NCBI GenBank assembly: GCA_005882115.1
Contig: VBEG01000011.1
Location: 1-32,824, forward strand
Length of the DNA stretch: 32,824 nucleotides
Source of the DNA: Chloroflexota bacterium
GTDB taxonomy: Bacteria; Chloroflexota; Dormibacteria; Dormibacterales; Dormibacteraceae
Reading direction: 5' to 3'
Each line of letters begins with the position of its first letter. The stretch's first letter is position 1. The notes beneath the pieces were generated by a model that did not search any database, had not been told where the DNA came from, and saw only the letters and a list, made by a program, of their open reading frames with translations. Both the position numbers and the translations under genes were made by a program. Below are positions 8,089 through 15,261 of the stretch, piece after piece.

Positions 8089-9804
8089 ATGGGATGGCGT
8101 AGATTCGCAGCGGTGAGCGAGCCACAGGACCGGAAGGACGTTCTCCTGGAAGTCGGGCTCACGCTCGCGTCCGAACTCTCTCTGCCTATCGTCCTGCAAC
8201 GAATCGTCGATCTGGCCGCCCAGGTCACCGACGCCCGCTACGGGGCGCTCGGCGTGCTCGGTGCGGAGGGTGATCTCGAGGAGTTCATCACCACCGGCGT
8301 CTCGGCGCGCCAGAGAAAGGCGATCGGACCGCTGCCGCGGGGGCGTGGAGTCCTCGGTCTGCTCATGCATCAGCCGCGACCCATTCGCATCACAAACATC
8401 GCTGACCATCCGAAATCGGTCGGCTTCCCGGCCAATCACCCACCCATGCGCTCCTTCCTCGGCGCGCCGGTGCAGGCCATGGGCAGGGTCTTCGGCAACA
8501 TCTATCTCGCCGAGAAGCGCAGCGCCCCGACCTTCAGCAAGGAAGACGAGGCATCCATCGTGATCCTGGCCACTCAGGCAGGCGTGGCGATAGCGAATGC
8601 GACCCTCTATGCGGAAACCCGTCAGCGAGAGCGATGGCTTGATGCGCTCCGCGACATTACGACCGCCATCCTGGCCGGCTCGGAGGCGGACTCGCTGCTG
8701 ACCAGGATCGCCGGGCATGCTCGCGATCTCGCCGGGGCCGATTCGGCGACGATCGTCACCACCGGCTCAACAGAGGGCCAGCTTGTGGTGGCCGCAGCGG
8801 CGGGTGACCATGCGGCGCAGGTCCGAGGACACCCCGTACCGGCGGCGCAGTCGATCTCGGGTGAGGTGATGGCGTCCGGCCGGCCACTTGTCACCGAGGA
8901 CGCGAGCAGCCATCGAGATGCCTACCAACCGGTCATGCGCATGGGGCGCGTCGGGCCCGCCATCTTCGTTCCGCTCCGCGCCGGCGAGCGGGCAACGGGC
9001 ACCCTCATGGTCGCCAACGTACAGGGAGGGCGCCGCTTCAGCCACGAGACCGTCCGGCTTGTCGAAACCTTCGCGGACCAGGCATCGGTGGCGATGGAGT
9101 ATGTCCGTGCCCAGGCAGACGTGCGACGCGTCGGTCTTATGGACGAACGTGAGCGCATCGCCAAGGAGCTGCACGACGGGGTCATCCAGTCGCTGTTCGC
9201 GGTTGGGATGGGCTTACAAGGGACAGCGCTGATGATGAGCTCGCCAGACCAGGCTGCGCGCATCGAGGGAGCGGTGGGTGAGCTCGATCGGGTCATCCGC
9301 GACCTCCGCAACTACATCTTTGGATTGCGGCCGGGCATACTCGCCGACCGCCAGCTCGATGATGCTCTTAAATCCCTCGGGAATGAAGTGCAAGCCCGAT
9401 CTCGCATCGTGGTGGCGGTCGACGTCGATGGCGCGGTGGCGGCGGACATGTCCGGCCGATCGCACGAGATCGTGCAGCTCACGAGAGAGGCGCTGTCCAA
9501 CGTGGTCCGGCATGCGAACGCAAGGCACGCCACAGTCCGTCTGGTGCGCGCGGGCCGGAGTGCATTGCTCAGCATCGAAGACGATGGCTCGGGCTTTGAC
9601 GCGCGACAGGACTCGGCCGGCAATGGGCTGGTCAACATGCGAGAACGGGCGTCCTCGCTCGGCGGCGAACTGCAGATCAAGAGCATGCAGGGCCGAGGGA
9701 CGAGTCTCCGGGTTACCTTCCCGGTCTCGGAAGATAGGGCCATTCGGCCCGTTCGCAAGAGCACCGTGGCCCGTTCGGGCTCTCGGAGCAAGGTGCGACG
9801 ATAG
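8089..9804 (+). CDS. DosS/DosT-like GAF-GAF sensor histidine kinase
   Basis: The 571-aa soluble protein has two GAF domains (about residues 28-175 and 195-345), a HisKA_3 domain with phospho-acceptor His in DERERIAKELHDGVIQ, and a HATPase_c domain (N-box LTREALSNVVRHA, G-boxes DDGSGFD and NGLVNMRERA). GAF1 closely resembles mycobacterial DosS/DosT: DARYGALGVL, GVLGLLM, SVGFPANHPPMRSFLGAPV. The haem-ligand His (His149 in DosS) corresponds to His117. The distal Tyr (Tyr171 in DosS) corresponds to Tyr139, at exactly the same +22 spacing. This supports a haem-based oxygen/redox sensor. The cognate DosR-like regulator follows after 5 bp. Start at ATG 8089 or GTG 8113 (SEPQDRKDVLLEVG); no strong Shine-Dalgarno decides. 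Confidence 0.92.
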   Translation: MGWRRFAAVSEPQDRKDVLLEVGLTLASELSLPIVLQRIVDLAAQVTDARYGALGVLGAEGDLEEFITTGVSARQRKAIGPLPRGRGVLGLLMHQPRPIRITNIADHPKSVGFPANHPPMRSFLGAPVQAMGRVFGNIYLAEKRSAPTFSKEDEASIVILATQAGVAIANATLYAETRQRERWLDALRDITTAILAGSEADSLLTRIAGHARDLAGADSATIVTTGSTEGQLVVAAAAGDHAAQVRGHPVPAAQSISGEVMASGRPLVTEDASSHRDAYQPVMRMGRVGPAIFVPLRAGERATGTLMVANVQGGRRFSHETVRLVETFADQASVAMEYVRAQADVRRVGLMDERERIAKELHDGVIQSLFAVGMGLQGTALMMSSPDQAARIEGAVGELDRVIRDLRNYIFGLRPGILADRQLDDALKSLGNEVQARSRIVVAVDVDGAVAADMSGRSHEIVQLTREALSNVVRHANARHATVRLVRAGRSALLSIEDDGSGFDARQDSAGNGLVNMRERASSLGGELQIKSMQGRGTSLRVTFPVSEDRAIRPVRKSTVARSGSRSKVRR

Positions 9805-9809
9805 CCGCG

Positions 9810-10469
9810 ATGTCGAGTCCGCGCCTGCGCATTCTGCTGGTCGACGATCATGAAGTAGTTCGCGACGGTGTCAAGTCGCTCATCAACGCCAACGACGACC
9901 TGGCAGTCGTTGCCGAGGCCGGATCGGTGCAAGAGGCGATCGATCAGGCAATCCGAACGAAACCAGATGTGGTCGTCATGGACGTGCGGCTAGCCGATGG
10001 CAGCGGCATCGAAGCCACCCGGGAGATCCGCGCGAAACTCGAAAAGACGCAGGTGCTCATGCTCACCTCGTTCGCCGACGACGAAGCGCTGTTCGCCTCG
10101 ATCATGGCCGGCGCGGCCGGCTACGTCCTGAAGCAAATCCGTGGCGGCGAGCTGATCCGCGCCATCCGCGAGGTCGGTGCCGGGAGGAGCCTCCTCGATC
10201 CCGAGGTCACGCGCTCGGTGCTCGAGCGACTCCGCAAGGGCAAGACGATGCGCGATGAGAAGCTCGCGCGGCTTTCCGCGCAGGAGGAGCGCATCCTCGT
10301 GCTCATTGCCAAGGGCCAGACCAACGGGCAGATCGGCAGGGAACTGAGGCTGGCCGAGAAGACGGTCAAGAACTACGTGTCCACGATCCTCTCCAAGCTA
10401 GAGGTGGCGCGCAGGGCCGAGGCCGCCGCCTATCTCGCTCGACACACGACCACGCCGGGATCGCAGTAA
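9810..10469 (+). CDS. DosR/NarL-family response regulator
   Basis: The 219-aa protein has an N-terminal receiver domain (acidic pair in LLVDDHEVVRDG, phospho-acceptor Asp58 in VVVMDVRLADGSG, conserved Thr in LMLTSF, Lys in YVLKQIRG). It ends with a GerE/LuxR helix-turn-helix at about residues 148-212 (LSAQEERILVLIAKGQTNGQI, LAEKTVKNYVSTILSKL). The linker segment GRSLLDPEVTRSVLERLR is typical of DevR/DosR orthologues. Once phosphorylated by the adjacent kinase it should bind palindromic GGGAC-type boxes. Several such sites occur near the stress and cytochrome genes in this window. Confidence 0.92.
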   Translation: MSSPRLRILLVDDHEVVRDGVKSLINANDDLAVVAEAGSVQEAIDQAIRTKPDVVVMDVRLADGSGIEATREIRAKLEKTQVLMLTSFADDEALFASIMAGAAGYVLKQIRGGELIRAIREVGAGRSLLDPEVTRSVLERLRKGKTMRDEKLARLSAQEERILVLIAKGQTNGQIGRELRLAEKTVKNYVSTILSKLEVARRAEAAAYLARHTTTPGSQ

Positions 10470-10477
10470 ACAGAGAA

Positions 10478-10553
10478 AGCGAGAGGCCCGGGTCGGCTCA
10501 AGCCATTTCCATCCTCAACTCAGGTGTCGCCTTGCGGCCCGGGGCTTCTCGCT
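10478..10553. repeat. Long-loop inverted repeat after the regulator gene
   Basis: AGCGAGAGGCCCGGG (10478-10492) is nearly complementary to CCCGGGGCTTCTCGCT (10538-10553), with about 45 nt between them. It lies just after the DosR-like gene and could form a stem acting as a terminator or processing site. There is no T-run after it. Confidence 0.4.
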
Positions 10554-10619
10554 AAGCTGCTGAAAGCCGACGGCAGAATCGCCGGTGCCCTCGCCCGAGG
10601 CGGGCCACAAGACCTCAAG

Positions 10620-10657
10620 AAAAAAAACAGCTCCGGCGGGCGAAAACCGCCGGAGCT
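10620..10657 (-). terminator. Rho-independent terminator of the minus-strand membrane protein gene
   Basis: A perfect 11-bp stem, AGCTCCGGCGG (10629-10639) with CCGCCGGAGCT (10647-10657), has a 7-nt loop. An A8 run at 10620-10627 lies on the plus strand, which reads as a U-run just after the stem on the minus strand. This is a canonical intrinsic terminator 18 bp downstream of the gene ending at 10675. Confidence 0.9.
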
Positions 10658-10674
10658 TGGCGTCCTATCCGCTG

Positions 10675-11304
10675 TCACGCAGCGATTTTCTGCGCGACCT
10701 TGATCCTCTCGGGCCTCCGGGCTGCGACGAACACCTCGAAGACGAGGGCGCCGAGCACGCCGAGGGCCACGATCATCAGAGCGAATGCCGCGTAGGTCGT
10801 GTAGACGCCGATCGTCCACCAGCCGTAAGCGTTGAGAAGCATCGACCGCAGGGTCTCACCCTTGAACAGCGTTTCCCGCTGAGCGTTGAGCGTGGTGATC
10901 TGCTTCTGAAGCGCCGCGTAGCTCGGGTCGTCCGTTGGGGTGTTCGCTAGCTGCGCGTTCAGCTGTGAAACCTTGGTGCCAACCGTAGCGTAGGTCAGGC
11001 CGCCGGCGACGCCCTTGAGGTGCTCGCCGACGAAATCGTTGGCGTAGATGCGCGCCTGGTTGCCGTCGGTCACCTGGTTGCCGGCCTGGTCCCGGATCTC
11101 CTGCGAGAACTTGGCGGGGTCGAGCGCTCCGCCGGCCCTGATCTGGTCAGTGCCGGGGAAGTAGACCTGCTGCGCGGCTAACTCGTCGTGAATCTGCGTC
11201 GTGGTGAAAGTCCCCATCCCGTACGCAAACGCTGCCGCTCCTGCGAGAACCACGACCATGATCGCCTGAAGACTGATGATTCGCCACCGCATTGCTTTGT
11301 TCAC
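10675..11304 (-). CDS. Two-helix membrane protein of unknown function next to the cytochrome b operon
   Basis: The 209-aa protein has one membrane helix near the N-terminus (about residues 10-32, ISLQAIMVVVLAGAAAFAYG) and another near the C-terminus (about 163-193, WTIGVYTTYAAFALMIVALG). Between them is an extracytoplasmic domain of about 125 residues (DELAAQQVYFPGTDQIRAGGAL, YANDFVGEHLKG, GETLRSMLLNAYGWW) and a short basic tail. The start is GTG at 11304, preceded by GAGGAGG about 9 nt upstream. I recall similar proteins in high-GC soil bacteria but know no function. It is transcribed away from the cytochrome b operon, with tandem DosR-box-like sites 120-160 bp upstream and an intrinsic terminator behind. 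It may be part of the same electron-transfer or dormancy programme. Confidence 0.75.
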   Translation of the reverse strand: MNKAMRWRIISLQAIMVVVLAGAAAFAYGMGTFTTTQIHDELAAQQVYFPGTDQIRAGGALDPAKFSQEIRDQAGNQVTDGNQARIYANDFVGEHLKGVAGGLTYATVGTKVSQLNAQLANTPTDDPSYAALQKQITTLNAQRETLFKGETLRSMLLNAYGWWTIGVYTTYAAFALMIVALGVLGALVFEVFVAARRPERIKVAQKIAA

Positions 11305-11424
11305 CGAAAATTTCCTCCTCTGGGAATTCCCTCGTTCGAGGGATTTGATTGAGTTCTTGGACGGCTCTGCGCCTAGTCAACAAGGACGAGAAGGGGTTCG
11401 CATCTGCCGATTGGCATACGTTCT

Positions 11425-11628
11425 CTAAGGTCCACAGTCCCGCCCGCGGGGGACTAACGGCCCTGCTTCGAAGGCCGAGGTGAAGTCGGTGCCTGAGATC
11501 GAAGCGTGGGAGGTCGAACGAATGACGAGGAGCCCGCTTCCGAACTTCTTCGCGACCTCGATCGCCGCGGGCAAGCTGGACTCCGAATAGACGGAGCCGT
11601 CGATCGCAACCAGGATGTGCTCGAACAT
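11425..11628 (-). pseudogene. Universal stress protein remnant (N-terminal fragment)
   Basis: The 67-codon frame starts MFEHILVAIDGSVYSESSLPAA and continues IEVAKKFGSGLLVI, the first beta-alpha-beta of a Usp domain. The usual length is about 140-150 residues. After about residue 38 the sequence no longer resembles Usp and the glycine-rich ATP loop is missing. Its last codons run across the tandem DosR-box-like sites at 11427-11464. It is best read as a decayed Usp gene, though a short expressed peptide cannot be excluded. Confidence 0.6.
11427..11464. promoter_or_regulatory. Tandem DosR-like boxes
   Basis: Box 1 (11450-11464) reads GGGACTAACGGCCCT and matches 12 of 14 core positions of GGGACTWWAGTCCC. 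Box 2 (11427-11441, other strand) reads GGGACTGTGGACCTT and matches 10 of 14. The centres are 23 bp apart, about two helical turns, as with paired DosR sites in mycobacteria. They lie 120-160 bp upstream of the minus-strand gene starting at 11304. Confidence 0.5.
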
Positions 11629-11709
11629 CTCAACTGACCTCCAAGCTCAGATGCGGTCAGTCGCAAGCCGGCCTACCCAGGCGGCCAGTGCCGGGGTCCC
11701 TCTCTGAAG

Positions 11710-11724
11710 GGGCCTTCAGACCCT
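11710..11724 (+). promoter_or_regulatory. Candidate DosR-like box upstream of the cytochrome b operon
   Basis: GGGCCTTCAGACCCT keeps the GGGnC-N4-GnCCC skeleton of the DosR box and 11 of 14 core positions. It lies 61 bp before the first start codon of the operon (11786), a suitable promoter position. The sequence between (for example AAGGAGAG at 11774-11781) supplies the ribosome binding site. Confidence 0.5.
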
Positions 11725-11785
11725 GTCTGCCGATCGCACGGCGCGATCCAATTGAGCGCATTCCGCCGAGCAGAAGGAGAGATCA

Positions 11786-11938
11786 ATGGACACACCGACC
11801 ACCTACTTTCATTGGGGATTCATCCTCATCTCGACGCCGAACCTGCTGGTGATCGCCGGGATGGTCGTCCTTTTCGCGATCGCCCTGGTCGCCCCATTTC
11901 CACACGCGGAGGCGGACGACGATGGCCGTCGCAACTAG
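11786..11938 (+). CDS. 50-aa single-span membrane peptide at the head of the cytochrome b operon
   Basis: ATG at 11786 is preceded by AAGGAGAG with a 4-nt gap. The product starts MDTPTTYFHWGFILISTPNL, has one membrane helix (about residues 11-36) and an acidic/polar tail (HAEADDDGRRN). It overlaps the cytochrome b start by 17 bp, so the two are translationally coupled. Its size and placement resemble the small accessory subunits of b6f, bc1 or bd-type complexes, but I cannot assign a family. The His in YFHWG is the most conspicuous polar residue near the membrane edge. Confidence 0.75.
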   Translation: MDTPTTYFHWGFILISTPNLLVIAGMVVLFAIALVAPFPHAEADDDGRRN

Positions 11939-12578
11939 CGTCGAAAGCGCTGGCTCCTCCCAACCCGAATCGGCCAGCTGGACGCTGAAGCTTCGCCAGG
12001 CGATCGATCGCCACCTCCCGATGGACCACCTACTGCCAGACAGGCAGCCGTACTTTGTCGGCTCGTGGGTCTACGTCTTCGGGGTGGTCACCATTGCTGC
12101 GCTCGTCTGGGTCGTCGTGAGCGGCGTGGTCCTTACCTTCATGGGGCCGCAGTGGTGGCATGTATCTGGTGTAGGCCGCTTCTTCAACAGCCTGCACTTC
12201 TGGTCCGTCCAGCTCTTCTTCATCTTCATGGTCCTGCATCTGTGGGGACAGTACTTCATGGCCGGCTGGCGCCACGGGCGCGCGGCGACGTGGATGATCG
12301 GCGTCGTCATCTTCGGCATCAGCGTACTGACCGCGTTCACCGGTTACCTGTCGCAGCAGAACTTCGATGCCCAGTTCATCGCCATCAACGCCAAAGACGC
12401 AATGAACGGGGCAGGCATCGGAGTCTTCTTCAATGTCTTGAACTTCGGACAGATGTACGGCCTTCACGTCATGCTCCTGCCCATCGGCGTGACGGCCCTC
12501 GTGGTTGCTCACATCGTGATGGTGCGCACGCGCGGCGTCGTGAAACCAATCGACGCGGAAGGTGGTGCGCAGTCATGA
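11922..12578 (+). CDS. b6-type cytochrome b, N-terminal four-helix domain
   Basis: The 218-aa protein has four membrane helices and the four haem-ligating histidines of the cytochrome b/b6 core: His92 and His106 in helix B (SLHFWSVQ, VLHLWGQYF), and His182 and His197 in helix D (YGLHVML, VVAHIVMV). The spacings of 14 and 15 match b6 rather than mitochondrial cytochrome b, which has 14 and 14. There is no cysteine, so it lacks the Cys that attaches haem c' in photosynthetic b6. The protein should carry two b haems across the membrane and oxidise or reduce quinones. It overlaps the 50-aa peptide by 17 bp and the next gene by 4 bp (ATGA). No Rieske protein or cytochrome c lies nearby. Confidence 0.92.
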   Translation: MAVATSVESAGSSQPESASWTLKLRQAIDRHLPMDHLLPDRQPYFVGSWVYVFGVVTIAALVWVVVSGVVLTFMGPQWWHVSGVGRFFNSLHFWSVQLFFIFMVLHLWGQYFMAGWRHGRAATWMIGVVIFGISVLTAFTGYLSQQNFDAQFIAINAKDAMNGAGIGVFFNVLNFGQMYGLHVMLLPIGVTALVVAHIVMVRTRGVVKPIDAEGGAQS

Positions 12579-13576
12579 AATCGATGGGTGCGACGCAAGA
12601 GGAGTACTACCGAGGCGTGCGCATGATCAGGTACGACCTCGTCAAGGAGCTGGCCATCGCATTAGGCGCGGCGGGACTCTTGGGTCTCGTGCTCGCCGCC
12701 GCGTTCTCTTCTCCCGACGTTCCCCAGGTGACGATCGCCACGTGGGCCCAGTCGGACCCCTTGGACTTCGTCACGACAGCTGCTGACGAGCTTGCCGGTT
12801 CGACCACGAGCGCAGGATATGGCAACCCGTACAACACGGCGGGCGAGGGACAGAGCTGGGGACCGATCGGACCGCAGAAATGGTTCGGCACCCGCATCCC
12901 GATCGACTCCGCGAATGCGTTCGTGATCCAGCCGCTGCAGCGCGCAAGCTTCAGCAACGCCAACCTCGCCAGCGCCCTCAAGACGTGGCAGGACAGCGAC
13001 GCGGACCAACAGGGAAAGTGGCTCGATGCCTATTCGAAAGCCCTTCCTGACGCGACCGTGACCGACGGCAATGTGGCCGTCGTCGCCGGCGATTACGGGC
13101 CCCTGCCGGTGATGATGGCGAATCTTCTTGGGATCGCCCAGGCAGGCGCGCTGGATGGTCTTCTCGTTTCCGGCGGCCATTTCTACCAGACCGACTACAC
13201 GCAGCCCCTTCTCTTCATGGGCGATGGCGGCTACCTCTCAGGGCTTGCCGACCAGGCACACCTGACCGGCAGCCAGTGGGGGATGATGAACGAGACCGGC
13301 AGCTACCCCGGCCAGACTTGGTTGTGGCTGTACACAATGTGGTATCAGGTCTTTCCGTTCACCAGCGATGACGGCTTTCTCGGCCTGAATGCCGGCAACG
13401 CCGACCTCGGGATCATCATCCTCATGACCCTTCTAACCACTGCGCTCGCGCTGGTGCCATTCATCCCAGGCTTACGCGATGTCCCGCGATGGCTGCCGAT
13501 CCACCGCCTGATCTGGCGACGCTACTACGCCCCGCGAAGAAGCAGCGCGTCGCGCATAGAAGCCCCGCAGCTCTAG
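12575..13576 (+). CDS. Membrane-anchored partner of the cytochrome b, large exported domain
   Basis: I place the start at ATG 12575, overlapping the cytochrome b stop as ATGA; the open frame further upstream is only a shadow of that gene. The 333-aa product has a membrane helix at about residues 23-43 and a polar, probably extracytoplasmic domain of about 200 residues (VTIATWAQSDPLDFVTTAA, QKWFGTRIPIDSANAFVIQP). An aromatic patch (TWLWLYTMWYQVF) and a C-terminal helix (about 279-299) follow, ending with LRDVPRWLPIHRLIWRRYY. That end resembles the exit of cytochrome b C-terminal/subunit IV proteins. There are no CxxCH haem motifs, Rieske CxH motifs or other cysteines, so the domain has no obvious cofactor. 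It probably forms a complex with the b6-type subunit in place of subunit IV. Confidence 0.8.
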   Translation: MKSMGATQEEYYRGVRMIRYDLVKELAIALGAAGLLGLVLAAAFSSPDVPQVTIATWAQSDPLDFVTTAADELAGSTTSAGYGNPYNTAGEGQSWGPIGPQKWFGTRIPIDSANAFVIQPLQRASFSNANLASALKTWQDSDADQQGKWLDAYSKALPDATVTDGNVAVVAGDYGPLPVMMANLLGIAQAGALDGLLVSGGHFYQTDYTQPLLFMGDGGYLSGLADQAHLTGSQWGMMNETGSYPGQTWLWLYTMWYQVFPFTSDDGFLGLNAGNADLGIIILMTLLTTALALVPFIPGLRDVPRWLPIHRLIWRRYYAPRRSSASRIEAPQL

Positions 13577-13620
13577 TCCAGAAACACGCCGTGGGTGAAG
13601 GGCCGGCCTGAGAGTCGGGG

Positions 13621-14010
13621 CTAGCGAAGCTCGAGGTGAACGTCGATCGCAGGAGCCCCATCCTGCTTGCCGAGAATCACCAGCGTAATGCCCTCGGCAC
13701 GCCAGATGGTCGTCGTGATCGAGTTGTTGAAGAAGTTCTGGTTGCCGCCGACCCTGCCTTCCGCATAGTCAGGGAGTGCGACCACTGCTTTGTCCTTCTC
13801 GCCGACCGAGCCGGCCACCGTGAAGTTGCTGTCCGTCAGCGGGACACGCACCGAAACGCCGAACGAGAGGGCTGCGTTGAAGAGGCTCAGCACGATCCCC
13901 ACCGTCAGCACGAAAAAGAAGCTCGCGCAGCCAAACCCGCAGCCGCGATTGCGATAACGAGTCCGGGTGGTCAGGTGGTCGTCTGTCATGTCTGAGCGGA
14001 ACGATGTCAT
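13621..14010 (-). CDS. Single-span membrane protein of unknown function
   Basis: The 129-aa protein has a basic, Cys-containing N-terminus (TRYRNRGCGFGCASFF), one membrane helix (about residues 29-50, FFFVLTVGIVLSLFNAAL) and a beta-rich extracytoplasmic part of about 75 residues (VPLTDSNFTVAGSVGEKDKAVVALP). It could start at ATG 14010 or at the later ATG 13989 (MTDDHL). It is convergent with the cytochrome operon. I do not recognise a family. Confidence 0.6.
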   Translation of the reverse strand: MTSFRSDMTDDHLTTRTRYRNRGCGFGCASFFFVLTVGIVLSLFNAALSFGVSVRVPLTDSNFTVAGSVGEKDKAVVALPDYAEGRVGGNQNFFNNSITTTIWRAEGITLVILGKQDGAPAIDVHLELR

Positions 14011-14258
14011 GTCCGCCGCTTGCGCGCATGGTCGGATGGGCCCATTGAAGGCGGGCCTTTCGTCGGTTCACCCGGCCCAGTCTGTGGTGCGGTGGAGCTA
14101 GCTCGCTGTCGCGATTGTCGGCAGGTCCCTCTCATATAGAACGACACAAGCGTTGCCAATTGAACGCAGAGTTCGACACGGGCGGCGGTGGATCTTTCAA
14201 CAAGTGGTTGATGAAGGCAAGGAGCCGGAAATGACACTGATGCGGCGGTCCGGCGATA

Positions 14259-14273
14259 GGGCCATATGTCCCT
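14259..14273. promoter_or_regulatory. Candidate DosR-like box upstream of the first PNPOx-like gene
   Basis: GGGCCATATGTCCCT reads AGGGACATATGGCCC on the other strand. It keeps the GGGnC-N4-GnCCC skeleton and 11 of 14 core positions of the DosR consensus, and is nearly a full palindrome. It ends 62 bp before the ATG at 14336, a promoter-like position. Confidence 0.5.
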
Positions 14274-14335
14274 GACACAAGGGGCCAACGGTCTCGCGGC
14301 TGCCGTGCTTCGTGGGTGGACAATCGAATGAGTCG

Positions 14336-14764
14336 ATGTCTGACGCAAAGCCTGAGCCGCAGCTGGAGGAGATACGAGAGGCGGAATGCCTGGAAGTCCT
14401 TGCCGGCAACCGCCTGGGGCGAATTGCCATCGTCGTCGGTGGTCAACCGCTGATCTTTCCGGTGAACTACGCGTTGAGTGGTCGCATCATCGTGTTTCGA
14501 ACTGCCGCGGGCAGCAAACTCTTCAACGCGCCAGAGGCGAGGGTCGCTTTCGAGATCGATGGCTACGACGAGCAGACCGGCGTCGGCTGGAGCGTGATGG
14601 TTCAGGGCATCGCGCACGATGCAACCGAGTCATATGACGACATCTCATGGGCGGCACATGCGGTCTTGCCGCGCCCAATGGCGCCTGGACCCAAGCCTTA
14701 TCAGGTGGCGATCGAACCGACAAGTATCACGGGACGTCGATTCTCAGGCCCAGGCTCGGACTGA
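14336..14764 (+). CDS. Pyridoxamine 5'-phosphate oxidase-like flavoprotein (first copy)
   Basis: The ~142-aa product has the split-barrel PNPOx-like (Pyridox_ox_2) pattern: ECLEVLAGNRLGRIAIVVGG, PLIFPVNYALSGRIIVFRTAAGSK, VAFEIDGYDEQTGVGWSVMVQGIA, and ending ITGRRF. The family binds FMN, haem or F420; the ligand cannot be told here. Related small proteins (Rv0080, Rv3129) belong to the M. tuberculosis DosR regulon as I remember it. That fits the DosR-box-like site 62 bp upstream and the sensor/regulator pair nearby. Start: ATG 14336 is preferred, while an in-frame GTG at 14312 is possible; neither has a strong Shine-Dalgarno. A paralogue lies at 15261. Confidence 0.85.
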   Translation: MSDAKPEPQLEEIREAECLEVLAGNRLGRIAIVVGGQPLIFPVNYALSGRIIVFRTAAGSKLFNAPEARVAFEIDGYDEQTGVGWSVMVQGIAHDATESYDDISWAAHAVLPRPMAPGPKPYQVAIEPTSITGRRFSGPGSD

Positions 14765-15096
14765 GACGGGGTTTAACAATCAGTCGTCGACGGCCAGTGC
14801 CGAATCCGGGATAACGCCCCTGCTCTCCGCCGGTCGTGTAGTCGCTGCGCCAGATCGGGCGATCATGTGGGAGCCACCGCGGTATGACGCGCAGCACCGG
14901 GATGAACGGCCCCCGCGCGCGAGCATTCCAGTGAGCGCCGTGAAGGTGATGGCCATAAGGTCGACATTCGAGGCGTTGGGGCCGAGGAATCCGTGATCGG
15001 AACTAGGCGGAGGGGCTGTTGGTCCGTCGTCTGAGAGGTCACTTGGCCCTGTACTCCCGGATTGATCGCGCGCAATTTGAGGCACAAGAGAGTGCG
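14765..15096. other. Intergenic stretch without a supported gene
   Basis: I find no recognisable coding sequence in these 332 bases; frames on both strands are short and compositionally poor. AGGTCACTTGGCCCT at 15036-15050, 46 bp before the small membrane-protein ATG, keeps only part of the DosR-box pattern and is weak. Confidence 0.5.
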
Positions 15097-15261
15097 ATGT
15101 ACCTCAGTGTTGGCGTAGTCGTCGCGATCGTCGTCGTGTTGGCGTCTCCGATCATCTGGGTCGGCTGGTGGCTACTGGCCGATTTCAGTGAGAGGGGAAA
15201 CGGCTCCCATCGGGCGGAGCACACTGTCGCGATCGGGCGATCGCGGCACCATGCGGCTTGA
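15097..15261 (+). CDS. Small single-span membrane protein before the second PNPOx-like gene
   Basis: ATG 15097 gives a 54-aa product with a membrane helix from about residue 4 to 28 (VGVVVAIVVVLASPIIWVGWW) and a basic/His-rich tail. A longer form from TTG 15019 would add 26 residues with no support. Its stop overlaps the start of the next gene (TGATG), so the two are probably co-translated. No family recognised. Confidence 0.5.
   Translation: MYLSVGVVVAIVVVLASPIIWVGWWLLADFSERGNGSHRAEHTVAIGRSRHHAA

Noticed and set aside
8017-8718. 233-aa minus-strand frame over the kinase gene
   Set aside because: It is antisense to the conserved GAF1 coding region and has no domain signal.
12065-12574. Upstream extension of the cytochrome partner protein to 503 aa
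   Set aside because: The added part is out-of-frame reading of cytochrome b, Arg-rich and without membrane pattern. The ATGA-coupled start at 12575 fits better.
15036-15050. AGGTCACTTGGCCCT as a DosR-like box
   Set aside because: It keeps only about 11 of 15 positions and loses parts of the invariant GGG half-site. Its place before a small gene is suggestive but not enough.
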